From CAYMLQ01 sp964390795 (lineage in GTDB: Bacteria > Verrucomicrobiota > Kiritimatiellia > RFP12 > UBA1067): DNA of 13,829 nucleotides. Shown piece after piece: positions 7,458 through 13,289 of the stretch. Within the stretch, counting starts at the first letter, position 1, and each line of letters opens with the position of its first letter. The notes below the pieces were generated by a model, which searched no databases, was not told the origin of the DNA, and saw nothing but the letters and a program-made list of their open reading frames with translations. Where the stretch lies: positions 1-13,829 of the forward strand of contig CAYMLQ010000126.1 in NCBI GenBank assembly GCA_964390795.1, in the 5' to 3' direction. The position numbers were made by a program, and so were the translations under genes.

Positions 7458-8129
7458 TCAGGTAATCGGGTCCATGTACTCATACCACGACTTGGAAAAG
7501 GTCTTCCAGCCGTCGCGCCCGAGGGCTGTTTCCTCGGCGGTGGACTTCCCGCCAGCAGGCAGGGTGATCGCGCCGTAGGCCGTGAGCTGGCACACCTTCT
7601 TGAAGCCGTAGTAGTACAGGCCCGCAGCGATGTAGTCGGCGTCCGATCCAAGCCCGGCATCGGCAGTCTGCATTTCGATAGAGAGCGAAGCGGACACAGC
7701 AGCAGCCGCCGGCGTTCCGGCGATGGTGCATCCCAGGGTTGACACCACGCCGAATCCTCCGCCGATTGTGACGCTCATGCTGGTGCCGTAGGCCTTCAAC
7801 TTGGCGATGGCGGAAGGCTTCATCCAGCCCACCTGCACGGTGGGCCTCGCCGTCGAAGACATGGAGGCGCTCATGCTGGTGATGATGTAGTTCGTGTTGA
7901 CGGCGGCACCAAAGGCCACCACGAGGGAGGCGGTGTCGAGCAGCTCATAGGAACAGGAGCCCTCTTCGCGGGGGCGCAGCACCTTGTTGGCGGCGGCGAT
8001 CCACTTGGCATTGTCGCCGAGGGTTTCGGAGTAGTCCTTGACAGGCCCCCCGGTCACATCGACAAGTTGGATGACGGCGGAGGCGAGACCGAGAGGGTCA
8101 TCAGAGGCGGCTAAAGCAAAGTCGGGCAT
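7458..8129 (-). CDS. Probable major tail tube protein
   Basis: The 223-residue protein starts at ATG 8129, with AGGAG 8 bases before it. The sequence has the composition of a tail tube subunit: small residues, many Ala/Gly/Ser/Thr, alternating beta-like stretches (SCSYELLDTASLVVAFGAAV, MSVTIGGGFGVVSTLGCTIA, AAVSASLSIEMQTADAGLGS) and an aromatic C-terminus (GWKTFSKSWYEYMDPIT). The position two genes before the tape measure and after the neck genes is the standard tail tube position. No sheath gene accompanies it, so the tail should be non-contractile. Its own strong ribosome-binding site, unlike the coupled neighbours, fits a protein made in many copies. The fold itself is inferred, not recognised by a signature motif. 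Confidence 0.75.
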   Translation of the reverse strand: MPDFALAASDDPLGLASAVIQLVDVTGGPVKDYSETLGDNAKWIAAANKVLRPREEGSCSYELLDTASLVVAFGAAVNTNYIITSMSASMSSTARPTVQVGWMKPSAIAKLKAYGTSMSVTIGGGFGVVSTLGCTIAGTPAAAAVSASLSIEMQTADAGLGSDADYIAAGLYYYGFKKVCQLTAYGAITLPAGGKSTAEETALGRDGWKTFSKSWYEYMDPIT

Positions 8130-8157
8130 GGGAAAGCTCCTGGTGTAGGTTCACCCA

Positions 8158-8172
8158 TGGCCACACGATCAA
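8158..8172 (-). repeat. Dispersed 15-bp repeat, copy D
   Basis: On the minus strand this reads TTGATCGTGTGGCCA, one base different from the consensus. Its TGA is the stop codon of the putative tail terminator gene. It lies in the 39-base gap before the tail tube gene, 16 bases upstream of that gene's AGGAG. Confidence 0.8.
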
Positions 8173-8609
8173 TCGTAAGCCCGGCCAACGGCGAACACCA
8201 CCCGCCCGGCCAGCTCCGCCGAAAACAGGAGCTGGGGTTCGTCGGTATCCCGCAGCTTGAAGTATTTCCCTTCCAGAATCGGCGCGGCGGTGGGCTGGCA
8301 CACCTGCACGTTGCCACTGCGTTTGATGGGCAAGGCCGCCATGCAGAGGGCCGCGAAGGCGCGGGCATCCTCACGCTTGCGGAAACGGCCTTCCAGACGC
8401 CAATCCATGTTGATCTCCGTCGGTGGGGCATCTCCCAGCCACGGCACCGCGTCAGGGCCTCCTGACACGTAGAGGGCCGCAGCGTCGTAGACGGGCGGGA
8501 AGTGGTCGAGGAAGAAGTTGCCGTTCTGGCCTTGGCGCATCTGTGCGGCCTCGCAGAAGGTGTCAGCGATCTTGGAGACCGCGCTGTCCCAGCTTTCAAT
8601 GACGCTCAT
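8169..8609 (-). CDS. Putative tail terminator / tail completion protein
   Basis: The 146-residue protein starts at ATG 8609, overlapping the stop of the HK97-gp10-like gene (ATGA). Seen: an N-terminal helix (SAVSKIADTFCEAAQ), a Phe-rich segment (NGNFFLDHFPPVYD), EINMDWRLEGRFRKRED followed by an Ala-rich helix, then beta-like APILEGKYFKLRDTDEPQLL and RVVFAVGRAYD. Length and mixed alpha/beta character match tail terminator proteins, which cap the tail tube and join it to the head. The gene order gp10-like, this gene, tail tube is the usual one for that role. No family motif is recognised. Its stop codon lies inside repeat D. Confidence 0.7.
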   Translation of the reverse strand: MSVIESWDSAVSKIADTFCEAAQMRQGQNGNFFLDHFPPVYDAAALYVSGGPDAVPWLGDAPPTEINMDWRLEGRFRKREDARAFAALCMAALPIKRSGNVQVCQPTAAPILEGKYFKLRDTDEPQLLFSAELAGRVVFAVGRAYD

Positions 8610-9124
8610 GATAATTTGCTCCGGAGTTTGTCGATTTCACTGTCGAGAATGGAAACGAGGGCCTGCTCGTTGTCGTTGATCGCCCGCTCGATGAACTTCT
8701 CATCAGCCTGGGGGCCCTTGGCGATGGTGCCGACGCCGCGATTCTTCCACGTCTTGCCCTTCTCCTCGTGTATCTTCCATGCGTAGGCCCCGGCGGGGGA
8801 GTTGATAGGCACGAACACCTCGGCGATTTTAGCCGTTGCGAGCAGCATGATCGAGTTCTGCAGGGTGCCCGGCATCGCCCGGCTTGTGGCCGTGGCCGAT
8901 TTTCGCTTTGCCGCTGCTGCCCACTGTGCTTTGGTGGCCTTTGACGCCTTTTTGCGCTCCTGTAGCGTCGGAGACTTCGGCGAGTAGAGCCGTGCCGTCG
9001 CCAGCACCTTCGCACCCATGCGCGTGTGCGCCCGCAGCATGGTCTGCTGCACGTTGCCACCCGCGCGCGCAATCTGCGAGGCGAACGCTTCCAGCTCCTT
9101 GTACCTGACGTCGACGGTGATCAT
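8606..9124 (-). CDS. HK97 gp10-like neck / tail completion protein
   Basis: 172 residues. ATG 9124 overlaps the MuF-like stop (ATGA) and has GGGAGG about 7 bases upstream, preferred over GTG 9130. The pattern matches HK97 gp10 family proteins: an N-terminal strand (ITVDVRYKELEAFASQIARA), a long helix (VQQTMLRAHTRMGAKVLATA), RLYSPKSPTLQ, then a C-terminal half with LQNSIMLLATAKIAEVFVPINSPAGAYAWKIHEEKGKTWKNRG, where the Tyr/Trp-Lys-His-E context recalls the YAxxxExG segment of the family. A Lys/Ala-rich insertion (KKASKATKAQWAAAAKRKSA) is unusual. The protein should join the head connector to the tail. Confidence 0.8.
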   Translation of the reverse strand: MITVDVRYKELEAFASQIARAGGNVQQTMLRAHTRMGAKVLATARLYSPKSPTLQERKKASKATKAQWAAAAKRKSATATSRAMPGTLQNSIMLLATAKIAEVFVPINSPAGAYAWKIHEEKGKTWKNRGVGTIAKGPQADEKFIERAINDNEQALVSILDSEIDKLRSKLS

Positions 9125-10065
9125 GACCACGCCTCCCGATACCCGGCCACCGCCTCCGGATCGCGCCAGTTGACGTTCTCCGTCTCACCCTGGGCGGTGA
9201 TTGCGTCGGCGTCGAGGGTTTCGTCCACGTAGTCCTGGATGCAGTCGCAGTTGGGATGCCATGCCCCGCCGTTGATCGCCTCCTGATAGCTGGGGAACCG
9301 CTTGTCGGCACCGCTCACGGAGATGATCACGCCGTCCCACGCCTTGCAGACCGGGCAGGAATCGCCCACGTTGCGGAAGCGGATCAGATCCAGCCCGGCG
9401 TCGGTCAACGTCTGGTTGAAGCTCTCGCGGGCGATTCGCGCGGTAGTGGTGCGCACCAGCATGTTGAGGTAGCGGGCATTGTCCCACTGCCTCCCTGCCA
9501 CGTCCACGAACTTGTACGCGCCCATATCCCCGGCGATCATGCCCCATGCCTCTTGGATCTCCTTGTGGATGCGCTGGCCCGTCCAGCCCTCGACGGATGC
9601 CTGTCGAATCTTGGAAATCGCCGATTGCCGCAGGGCGGAAACGGTCATGGAGTCCATCTTGTCGGTGAAGACGGCGGCGATGTGCTTCCCGTTCTCCGGT
9701 GCCACCAGTCCGAACACCCGCTCGGCGAACTCGCGCGAGTAGGGCGTGATGCGGGACCGGACGCCGGCGGCTCCCTGTCGCATGATGTCAGCCACCGCAG
9801 CCTCACGGAAGCGCGGGGCCACCTTCCCGGCCAGCTCCAGCGCCCAATCATCGATGCGCTGCCCCAGGTTCTCCCACTTCTCGGCCAGTTGCCGGAAGAC
9901 GCCGCGCTGTTCCCGGATGCTGGCGAGGTTCGGCACGTCGGCGAGGGCGTCCTGGATGGTGCGCCTGACATCCTGCCGGGCGCTCCGGACATAGGATTGC
10001 AGATCCCGCTCGCCTTCAGCGGCCCAGCGGCGCAGCAGTTGCACCTCCCGCAGCAGATTGCGCAT
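9121..10065 (-). CDS. Phage minor head protein, MuF / SPP1 gp7-like
   Basis: 314 residues. ATG 10065 shares one base with the connector stop (TGATG). The N-terminal 100 residues are charged and helical (RRTIQDALADV, FRQLAEKWENLGQRIDDWAL). Residues 200-280 hold the family signature: LVRTTTARIARESFNQTLTD, then CPVC (237-240), KAWDG, FPSY and WHPNCDC with His270, Cys273 and Cys275, the presumed metal-binding Cys/His set of the phage Mu F-like domain. Such proteins sit near the portal and influence DNA packaging or ejection. No toxin domain follows; the C-terminus ends about 40 residues after the motif. The gene is downstream of the coat gene rather than next to the portal, which is unusual. Confidence 0.9.
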   Translation of the reverse strand: MRNLLREVQLLRRWAAEGERDLQSYVRSARQDVRRTIQDALADVPNLASIREQRGVFRQLAEKWENLGQRIDDWALELAGKVAPRFREAAVADIMRQGAAGVRSRITPYSREFAERVFGLVAPENGKHIAAVFTDKMDSMTVSALRQSAISKIRQASVEGWTGQRIHKEIQEAWGMIAGDMGAYKFVDVAGRQWDNARYLNMLVRTTTARIARESFNQTLTDAGLDLIRFRNVGDSCPVCKAWDGVIISVSGADKRFPSYQEAINGGAWHPNCDCIQDYVDETLDADAITAQGETENVNWRDPEAVAGYREAWS

Positions 10066-10448
10066 CAGCCCCTCCGCATCTCAACCGGCGGCCAGCCTCG
10101 GTTCCCGGTGATCCAGCGAATCGCCGCGTCGCAAAGCCGCTCCGGGTTGAACTCGGAGGGCGGCCCGGCCTGCTCTTCGAGATAGCGCGGGGCTCCCGTC
10201 TGCCCGTCGCGCGGCAGGTTGCTGTTGCGCAGCATGTGCAGGGCCTGCTCGTAGACGGCAACGTCCCAGCGGGGGGAATCGCCGTCTGCCGTGGTGGTGT
10301 CGCGGAAGTTGTTGCGCCCACGGGCGGAAATAAGCCGCAGGGCGTGCGTGACGGCGCGGCCCCGGTCTTCTTCTTGGAAGTCGGCCCACACCCGCCCATT
10401 GACGTGTGCGCTGAAATATGCGTCGGCCAGTGCGAGGTTAATCGACAT
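10065..10448 (-). CDS. DnaT-like head-tail connector protein
   Basis: The 127-residue protein starts at ATG 10448, inside the end of the 45-residue ORF (11-base overlap). A longer reading would need a TTG start. The N-terminus LALADAYFSAHVNGRVWADF followed by RGRAVTHALRLISA is the pattern of the phage family often named DnaT-like after a distant replication protein. These proteins act as head-tail connectors next to the gp10 and tail terminator genes (family knowledge). The C-terminus is polar with FNPERLCDAAIRWITGNRGW. A weak AGGG precedes the start, so translation probably depends on ribosomes leaving the small ORF upstream. A replication role is not suggested by the context. Confidence 0.82.
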   Translation of the reverse strand: MSINLALADAYFSAHVNGRVWADFQEEDRGRAVTHALRLISARGRNNFRDTTTADGDSPRWDVAVYEQALHMLRNSNLPRDGQTGAPRYLEEQAGPPSEFNPERLCDAAIRWITGNRGWPPVEMRRG

Positions 10449-10575
10449 CTTCGAACCCTGCTTTACGCCATGAGTCGGCAATGGCGCCTTCCGGAACTGT
10501 CACCTTGCAGGTTGACTTCTGGAGGGTGACGAGCTTTTCGGCGGGCTGTTCGGGGGTGGTGACATCTTCGGACAT
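10438..10575 (-). CDS. Small ORF, 45 residues, upstream of the connector gene
   Basis: ATG 10575 has a good AGGAG 7 bases upstream, and the frame ends at TAA 10440-10438, 11 bases inside the connector gene. The product begins MSEDVTTPEQPAEKLVTLQK and ends SWRKAGFEDVD. It contains two short hydrophobic strands (LVTLQ and KVTVP) and a Trp helix. The strong ribosome-binding site and the overlap with a recognised gene support expression, and it would explain how the weakly primed connector gene is translated. It resembles the 61-residue ORF on the other side of the terminator (V-x-V/L-x-K ... V ... A-x-x-W ... G-W/F). Function unknown; a small virion or head-completion protein is possible. Confidence 0.7.
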   Translation of the reverse strand: MSEDVTTPEQPAEKLVTLQKSTCKVTVPEGAIADSWRKAGFEDVD

Positions 10576-10611
10576 GGTTTCGCTCCTGGGGTTGTGCTAC
10601 TGGTGCGGAAA

Positions 10612-10626
10612 TAGCCACGCCATCAA
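10612..10626 (-). repeat. Dispersed 15-bp repeat, copy C (degenerate)
   Basis: On the minus strand this reads TTGATGGCGTGGCTA, two changes from the consensus. It begins in the T-tract of the terminator and lies in the leader of the 45-residue ORF. It is the only copy not touching a stop codon and the only one lacking GATC. Confidence 0.65.
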
Positions 10627-10669
10627 AAAAAGGTGCCCCCGCCTGGAGATGACGAATCCAGACGGGGGC
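10625..10669 (-). terminator. Rho-independent terminator after the 61-residue ORF
   Basis: Arms at 10657-10669 and 10635-10647 pair over 13 bp in the minus-strand RNA (GCCCCCGUCUGGA with UCCAGGCGGGGGC, one G-U), with a 9-base loop. ACC and seven U follow. It lies 20 bases after the stop of the 61-residue ORF and separates the coat-gene block from the connector and neck genes. Confidence 0.88.
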
Positions 10670-10689
10670 GATTTCTCAACCAAAGAGAA

Positions 10690-10875
10690 TTACTCAGACG
10701 GAGACTTGCGAGAGCGCCGGACGGGTTTTGGTGCCGGTTCGGTAGTGGGCTCGGCGGGCGGTGCAGCGGGCGGCATGGGGTGCCATCCGCGCTCGGCCCA
10801 TTCGGCGGCGTCGCTCACGTTGATGCGCGCGTGACGTTCGCCCTTGTACACACTTACTGTCGGAATGTCGCTCAT
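10690..10875 (-). CDS. Small protein, 61 residues
   Basis: ATG 10875 is chosen; a GTG at 10887 inside repeat B would add MATC. Neither has a clear Shine-Dalgarno sequence. The N-terminal half reads MSDIPTVSVYKGERHARINV then SDAAEWAERGWHP, a two-strand plus helix arrangement common in small phage proteins of unknown role. The second half is a disordered Pro/Ala/Glu linker ending in a basic patch (KPVRRSRKSPSE) that could bind DNA or RNA. It lies 22 bases after the Ig-like gene and 20 bases before a strong terminator, so it is probably the last gene of the head-shell transcript. It shares a weak pattern with the 45-residue ORF. Confidence 0.72.
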   Translation of the reverse strand: MSDIPTVSVYKGERHARINVSDAAEWAERGWHPMPPAAPPAEPTTEPAPKPVRRSRKSPSE

Positions 10876-10880
10876 GCAAG

Positions 10881-10895
10881 TTGCCACGTGATCAA
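10881..10895 (-). repeat. Dispersed 15-bp repeat, copy B
   Basis: On the minus strand this reads TTGATCACGTGGCAA, two changes from the consensus. It begins two bases after the TAA of the Ig-like gene and ends 5 bases before the ATG of the 61-residue ORF, where a Shine-Dalgarno sequence would be expected. Confidence 0.72.
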
Positions 10896-10897
10896 AA

Positions 10898-11332
10898 TTA
10901 CTCGATCACGGCGATTTCGAGCAGGGCGCTCGTCACCACGCCGCCACAGGCGACCATGACGTAGCGATCCGCAGCGCCGGACAGCGTGACGCGCACCTCT
11001 GCGGCACCAGCGGCGGTGGTCAGGATGCGGATATGCCCGTTTGCGGCAACCGTCTGCACGAGGGTGCCGGAGCCGATAGCAACCGTGTTGCCGGTGGCAC
11101 TCGGCGCGGCCATGTCGGTGGCAGCGAACCACACGTCAACCAGCGCCGGGGCGGTGATAGCGTTGCCTTCGCCGTCAGTCACGACGATGGTGGCATCGCC
11201 GCGAAGGGTGGTGGTCTGCGTCTTTTCGGACACAGCGGGCACGCGCACCTTGGCGACCAGGGCATCGACTTGCTCTTTGCGGCCTCCGCCATCATAGAAG
11301 TCGGCGGGAATGGGGATGTCAGGAAGGGACAT
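10898..11332 (-). CDS. Putative Ig-like head decoration protein
   Basis: 144 residues. ATG 11332 has AGGAG 7 bases upstream, and this AGGAG directly follows the T-tract of the coat-gene terminator. The N-terminus (MSLPDIPIPADFYDGGGRKEQ) is extended. Residues about 38-140 show an Ig-like beta-sandwich pattern as in bacterial Big-type domains: TTTLRGDATIVVTDGEGNAI, PALVDVWFAATD, GTLVQTVAANGHIRILTT, GAAEVRVTLSGAADRYVMVA. Many phages place a decoration or head-fibre protein with such a fold right after the coat gene. That role is inferred from position and fold-like pattern. No signal peptide is present. Confidence 0.75.
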   Translation of the reverse strand: MSLPDIPIPADFYDGGGRKEQVDALVAKVRVPAVSEKTQTTTLRGDATIVVTDGEGNAITAPALVDVWFAATDMAAPSATGNTVAIGSGTLVQTVAANGHIRILTTAAGAAEVRVTLSGAADRYVMVACGGVVTSALLEIAVIE

Positions 11333-11343
11333 AGGGATCTCCT

Positions 11344-11374
11344 AAAAAGGCCCCCGGCGGGTTAGGCCGGGGGC
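11344..11374 (-). terminator. Rho-independent terminator after the coat gene
   Basis: Minus-strand RNA forms a 9-bp all-GC stem (GCCCCCGGC with GCCGGGGGC; arms 11366-11374 and 11350-11358) with a 7-base loop, then C and five U. The AGGAG of the next gene begins one base after the U-tract, so some read-through is needed for the Ig-like gene to be expressed. Confidence 0.85.
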
Positions 11375-11391
11375 TGAGGGTTGGTTTCGGA

Positions 11392-12510
11392 TCAGCCGCA
11401 GAACAGCGCACCGCCGTCAGGCTCGACCACACGAGCGCCCACGAACACGTCGTAGACGATGGAGTCGGACAGGCTGGCGATACTGGAGTCCATCGAGACG
11501 CGAATGCTCACGCCGTTGAAGGACTGCACGCTGGAACCCATGTTCAGCGGCGAGGGGGCCACGATGGCGGCACTGATGGCGTTCGGGTGGAACACCACGT
11601 TCTCGAAGCCGGCGGCCTCGAAGGTGAGCGCGTCGTCGTTGGTCTCGTTCGCGGTCAGGGCGGGGGTGATCTCCAGCACCGTCGCGTTGGAGGCGATGGT
11701 GGCATCCTTGCGCACGACATAGCGGGTGGAGGTCCCGGCGATGGTGAACGCGGTTCCGGCCTTCACCGTGCCAGTGGCGGCGTCGAAGCCGTTCACCGCG
11801 ATGGAGGTGGCACCGGCCACGTGAGCGCCGTCGAGCAGCACGGTCCCGGCGATGTCGCCACGACCAAACGCGCCAAGGTTGGCATCCGTCACGAAGTTGA
11901 ACCCGTAACGGCGGCCCAGGGCGGCTTCACGCAGCGCGGCGGGGGCGTCGTTGCCGTAGTCCTGGCTGGTGAACTGCGCGAGCTGCACGAACGCCTGCTC
12001 GACAGTGGTGTCGATCAGCGCAACGCGCCCGCTCTTGATCAGCTTCAGGTCGTTCAGGAGCTTGGTGGCAGCGGCAATGTGCGCCACGGTGGACGGGCGG
12101 TTGCCCACGGTGCCCGTCAGGTTCTTGCGGAAGACCTGCATCTGGCGGAGCAGATACTTGTCGATGGATTCCGCGATGCCCTGAATGGCGGGCACGGTCA
12201 CGAGGCGCGTGAAGTCCGACAGTTCCAGGCTCTTCTGCTTGGAGGTCAGATCGATGCGCTTGTAGAAGTGCTTCTCCAGCGTCAGGTCGATCACTTTTTC
12301 GGTGACATCGCCGGCGGAGGTGGAGCCGGTGAACTCGCTGGCGTCGGTGACAGCGGGCGGGACGGTGACTTTGACGGAATCGCCGACTTTGGAGCCGGTG
12401 AAAATCGCTTCTTTGTCGCGGGACACCAGGTTGCCGACCACAAGGCGGTTGGACATGGTGATGGCCGCATCGCGTGCGACCATTTCGGGGGTGATAAACG
12501 TATTGGCCAT
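11392..12510 (-). CDS. Major capsid (coat) protein, P22 coat family
   Basis: 372 residues, against about 430 for P22 gp5. ATG 12510 has AGGAG 8 bases upstream. The N-terminus MANTFITPEMVARDAAITMSNRL followed by VGDSVKVTVPPAVT, and the later KHFYKRIDLTSKQKSLELSDF, are characteristic of P22-type coat proteins. Further family features are DLKLIKSGRVALIDTTVEQAF, ALGRRYGFNFVTDANLG and FHPNAISAAI. Residues about 220-298 form a beta-rich inserted segment (GTVLLDGAHVAGATSIAVNG ... AFTIAGTSTRYVVR) in the place of an accessory insertion domain. The protein builds the HK97-fold icosahedral shell around the scaffold encoded just upstream. A terminator follows directly, which fits high expression of this gene. 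Confidence 0.9.
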   Translation of the reverse strand: MANTFITPEMVARDAAITMSNRLVVGNLVSRDKEAIFTGSKVGDSVKVTVPPAVTDASEFTGSTSAGDVTEKVIDLTLEKHFYKRIDLTSKQKSLELSDFTRLVTVPAIQGIAESIDKYLLRQMQVFRKNLTGTVGNRPSTVAHIAAATKLLNDLKLIKSGRVALIDTTVEQAFVQLAQFTSQDYGNDAPAALREAALGRRYGFNFVTDANLGAFGRGDIAGTVLLDGAHVAGATSIAVNGFDAATGTVKAGTAFTIAGTSTRYVVRKDATIASNATVLEITPALTANETNDDALTFEAAGFENVVFHPNAISAAIVAPSPLNMGSSVQSFNGVSIRVSMDSSIASLSDSIVYDVFVGARVVEPDGGALFCG

Positions 12511-12522
12511 GGGATTTCTCCT

Positions 12523-12534
12523 GCCCTATTGGGC
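12523..12534 (-). promoter_or_regulatory. Small hairpin before the coat gene ribosome-binding site
   Basis: Minus-strand RNA GCCC-AAUA-GGGC sits one base upstream of the AGGAG of the coat gene. A 4-bp stem is weak. It could help expose or protect the ribosome-binding site, but it may be chance. Confidence 0.3.
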
Positions 12535-12542
12535 GTTGTTGA

Positions 12543-13178
12543 CTACAGAATGCCTTCCTTGCGGAGTTGCTCCTGCCGCTCTTCAGCGGTTTTGGCAACC
12601 GCGCGCGGGGCGGCTGGGGCGTTGGGGTTGCGGGAGCCGCTTCCATGTCCGGAGGTGTCGAGAATCGCCGCCTTGTTGAGCGCCGTCCACGTATCCACCT
12701 TCGTCTTGATCACCGTCTCATCGGCGAGGTCGTTGATGCCGTCAAAAGCCCGGCTGAACGACTCCTCCAGCATTCCGTGGTCGAGGCCGTCCGCGAATTG
12801 AACGCCCATCTTGCGGCGGATTTCCGCCAGCGAGTGAGAGCGTTTCAGTTGCGAGGCTTCCTTGTCCTTGGCGGCGAGGCTCTGTTCCATCGTCTGGAGC
12901 TTCTTGGCGAACTCGGCAATCTGCGCCTGGGATTTCTCCAGATCGGTCTTGCCTGCATCGTCCTTCTGCTTCAGCGCTGATTCCAGCTCCGTCGCCCGCT
13001 TCTCCAGATCGGCCTTGGCCTTGGCGATTTCATCCGCCTTGGTTTGGGCTTCCTTGCGGGCGGCGGCGGCGGCGGAATCAATCACTTTTTGGAGGTCAAA
13101 CTCCGAAAGTGCCTTTTTCTCGTCGTCGTTGAGGCCTTCGCCCTTGGTGATCTTGGAAAGAATGTCGGTGATCTTCAT
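12543..13178 (-). CDS. Capsid scaffolding protein
   Basis: 211 residues. ATG 13178 has AGGAG 9 bases upstream. The start (MKITDILSKITKGEGLNDDE) leads into a long Lys/Glu/Ala/Gln helix, residues about 30-115, with heptad-like coiled coil (KADLEKRATELESALKQKDD, QIAEFAKKLQTMEQSLAAKD). A compact segment follows (RRKMGVQFADGLDHGMLEES), then a flexible Gly/Pro/Ala region, and a basic helical end (KTAEERQEQLRKEGIL) as used by scaffolds to touch the coat protein. Its place immediately before the coat gene is standard. No protease motif is present, so the scaffold either leaves intact as in P22 or is cut by a protease encoded elsewhere. Confidence 0.87.
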   Translation of the reverse strand: MKITDILSKITKGEGLNDDEKKALSEFDLQKVIDSAAAAARKEAQTKADEIAKAKADLEKRATELESALKQKDDAGKTDLEKSQAQIAEFAKKLQTMEQSLAAKDKEASQLKRSHSLAEIRRKMGVQFADGLDHGMLEESFSRAFDGINDLADETVIKTKVDTWTALNKAAILDTSGHGSGSRNPNAPAAPRAVAKTAEERQEQLRKEGIL

Positions 13179-13285
13179 GTGTGTATGCTCCTGCTCGCCC
13201 CCAAAAGATTCGACCGGGGGTGGTGGTCGGTGTCAGGCCTCAATCGCGGGGGAGGCCCGTATCCCCGATAAATCTGGCCACGCGA
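13179..13285 (-). promoter_or_regulatory. 107-base leader between methyltransferase and scaffold genes
   Basis: One of the two longest non-coding stretches in the window (with 10576-10689). It begins within repeat A and contains an inverted repeat GGCCTC/GAGGCC (13236-13241 and 13252-13257), a second CCCCC/GGGGG pair nearer the gene, and the AGGAG of the scaffold. No convincing TTGACA/TATAAT promoter is seen, and neither hairpin is followed by a U-tract, so this looks like an mRNA leader rather than a terminator. Confidence 0.4.
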
Positions 13286-13289
13286 TCAA
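13275..13289 (-). repeat. Dispersed 15-bp repeat, copy A
   Basis: On the minus strand this reads TTGATCGCGTGGCCA, identical to copy E almost 10 kb away. The TGA within it is the methyltransferase stop codon. It opens the 107-base leader of the scaffold gene. Confidence 0.8.

Noticed and set aside
8140..8172. Sigma-70 promoter with TTGATC as -35 box in the repeats
   Set aside because: At 17-base spacing the five copies have GGGGAT, AGCGAC, CCAGTA, CCTACA and ATGCCA, none resembling TATAAT.
9256..10185. 309-codon plus-strand open frame opposite the MuF-like gene
   Set aside because: The minus strand carries the Cys/His MuF signature; the plus frame is compositionally biased and crosses a gene junction.
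10875..10895. Sigma-54 promoter suggested by TGGCA...TTGCA in repeat B
   Set aside because: The GG-to-GC distance is 8 rather than 12 bases, and the other repeat copies lack the second element.
11587..12801. 404-codon open frame on the plus strand, antisense to the coat and scaffold genes
   Set aside because: It is a mirror of two well-recognised minus-strand genes in GC-rich DNA. Its sequence is Gly/Val/His/Arg-rich low complexity and no ribosome-binding site or family motif supports it.
13195..13225. tRNA T-arm-like sequence (GGTCGAATC between CCCCC and GGGGG) in the scaffold leader
   Set aside because: The loop is 13 bases rather than 7, and there is no acceptor stem, anticodon arm or CCA context around it.
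13240..13281. 13-codon ORF starting at the GTG inside repeat A (VARFIGDTGLPRD)
   Set aside because: Too short to judge, no ribosome-binding site, and the other repeat copies do not open a comparable reading frame.
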